This document shows positions 7,106-7,486 of a DNA stretch of 7,486 bases, one piece after another. The notes beneath the pieces were generated by a model. That model was not told the DNA's origin and ran no database searches. It was given only the letters and a program-made list of their open reading frames with translations. How positions within the stretch are numbered: position 1 is the first letter of the stretch; each line of letters begins with the position of its first letter. The translations under genes were made by a program, and so were the position numbers. The stretch covers positions 1-7,486 of the forward strand of contig CAJWBY010000192.1 of the NCBI GenBank assembly GCA_913020705.1, in the 5' to 3' direction. The DNA is from an uncultured Colwellia sp. Its GTDB lineage: Bacteria > Pseudomonadota > Gammaproteobacteria > Enterobacterales > Alteromonadaceae.

Positions 7106-7140
7106 TATAGAAGGTTTTAGCGTTTCCAAAACCTTCTATA
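7106..7140. terminator. Perfect inverted repeat between convergent genes, likely bidirectional terminator
   Basis: TATAGAAGGTTTT (7106-7118) pairs perfectly with AAAACCTTCTATA (7128-7140) around a 9-nt loop. It sits in the 71-nt gap between the ATPase stop (7085) and the stop of the leftward regulator gene (7157), the usual place for a shared terminator. The stem has only four G-C pairs, and the flank on each side is AT-rich (TATATTTAA rightward, AAATATTG leftward) rather than a clean T-run. Termination may therefore be weak, or the hairpin may instead protect the 3' ends of the transcripts. Confidence 0.65.
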
Positions 7141-7156
7141 TATTTAACCATTCAAG

Positions 7157-7486
7157 TTAAGTATCGTTAATCGTAAGACCATACTTTTCAATTAATGAAT
7201 ATAGTGTTGGCCTTGTTACACCTAATAACTCTGATGTTTTTGACATATTCCCATCGGCTAAAGCATAAGCTTTTTGAATAGCCAATGACTCGGCTTTTTC
7301 TCGTACTGAGCGTAAATTCAAAGACAGCTCAAATTCAGTATTAGTATGATCAAAAAATCCTAAATCGAAGGCGGTAACTTGTGTTCCCGTAGTCATGATT
7401 ACTGAGCTTTTTACTTTATTTTGTAACTCACGTATATTACCTGGCCACTTATGTGCCTTAATCGCACTTAAGCCGTCTTCTGAGAA
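7157..7486 (-). CDS. prsR: PEP-CTERM-box sigma-54-type response regulator PrsR, C-terminal part (5' end beyond window)
   Basis: The leftward frame is open from the right edge to TAA at 7157-7159, giving 109 residues. It opens with the end of a sigma-54 AAA+ activator domain, including HKWPGNIRELQNKV, the conserved WPGN(V/I)REL motif. A linker (LNLRSVREKAE) follows, then a Fis-type helix-turn-helix: AIQKAYALADGNMSKTSELL continuing into GVTRPTLYSLIEKYGL. The combination of the 'LNLRxVREKAE' linker and the 'GVTRPTLY' helix is what I know from PrsR (TIGR02915-like), which is paired with the histidine kinase PrsK in exosortase/PEP-CTERM genomes. The receiver domain and most of the AAA+ domain (family about 450 residues) lie outside the window. 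An internal Met at 7396 is not the start, because the sigma-54 motif lies upstream of it in frame. Assignment as PrsR rather than another NtrC-family regulator is strengthened by the adjacent XrtA operon, but the receiver domain is not seen. Confidence 0.85.
   Translation of the reverse strand, partial: FSEDGLSAIKAHKWPGNIRELQNKVKSSVIMTTGTQVTAFDLGFFDHTNTEFELSLNLRSVREKAESLAIQKAYALADGNMSKTSELLGVTRPTLYSLIEKYGLTINDT

Noticed and set aside
7157..7396. A stand-alone 79-residue Fis-like protein starting at Met 7396
   Set aside because: The frame continues upstream to the window edge and encodes the WPGNIREL motif of a sigma-54 activator, so this is the tail of a larger regulator.
1..7486. Mobile element, CRISPR array, tRNA or phage-like system
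   Set aside because: No transposase, terminal repeats with target duplication, regular spacer repeats or tRNA-like folds were seen. Every stretch over 300 bases is filled by a conserved coding gene.

Overview
The window is an AT-rich stretch of what looks like a gammaproteobacterial chromosome, probably a marine Alteromonadales/Colwelliaceae-type organism. That placement is inferred from the low GC, the codon use and the protein character; it was not tested by any search. The window holds most of the envelope-assembly part of an exopolysaccharide locus of the XrtA (exosortase A, EpsH) / PEP-CTERM type.

Layout. A leftward gene cut by the left edge (1-1058) encodes the membrane sugar transferase that starts repeat-unit synthesis on a lipid carrier. 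A 227-bp divergent intergenic region (1059-1285) follows, carrying several related GTGT(G/A)TAA-like elements. To its right runs a tight five-gene rightward operon: a short Wza-like export lipoprotein (1286-1921), a Wzz-like chain-length determinant (1976-3574), a separate cytoplasmic tyrosine autokinase (3571-4434), an outer-membrane beta-barrel protein (4400-6010) and an ExeA/GspA-like AAA+ ATPase (6015-7085). Successive genes overlap by 4 and 35 nt or sit 4 to 54 nt apart. A perfect 13-bp inverted repeat (7106-7140) separates the operon from a convergent leftward gene cut by the right edge (7157-7486). That gene is the C-terminal end of a sigma-54-type response regulator best read as PrsR, the regulator associated with PEP-CTERM/exosortase systems.

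How the parts fit (family knowledge plus inference). The sugar transferase loads the first sugar. The chain-length protein and its tyrosine kinase control polymer length and export from the inner membrane. The Wza-like lipoprotein and the beta-barrel probably make up the periplasmic and outer-membrane path. The role of the ATPase is not established. PrsR, with its usual partner kinase PrsK (not visible here), would link the locus to sigma-54-dependent PEP-CTERM gene expression. The exosortase, the polymerase and flippase, other glycosyltransferases and any PEP-CTERM substrate are not in the window.

I see no tRNA, rRNA, CRISPR array, insertion sequence, phage gene or broken gene. The system is of a known type. 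The less explained points are the short exporter paired with a barrel, the start codon of the barrel gene embedded in the kinase tyrosine tail, the repeated elements in the divergent promoter, and the lack of a visible sigma-54 promoter despite the adjacent sigma-54 activator.
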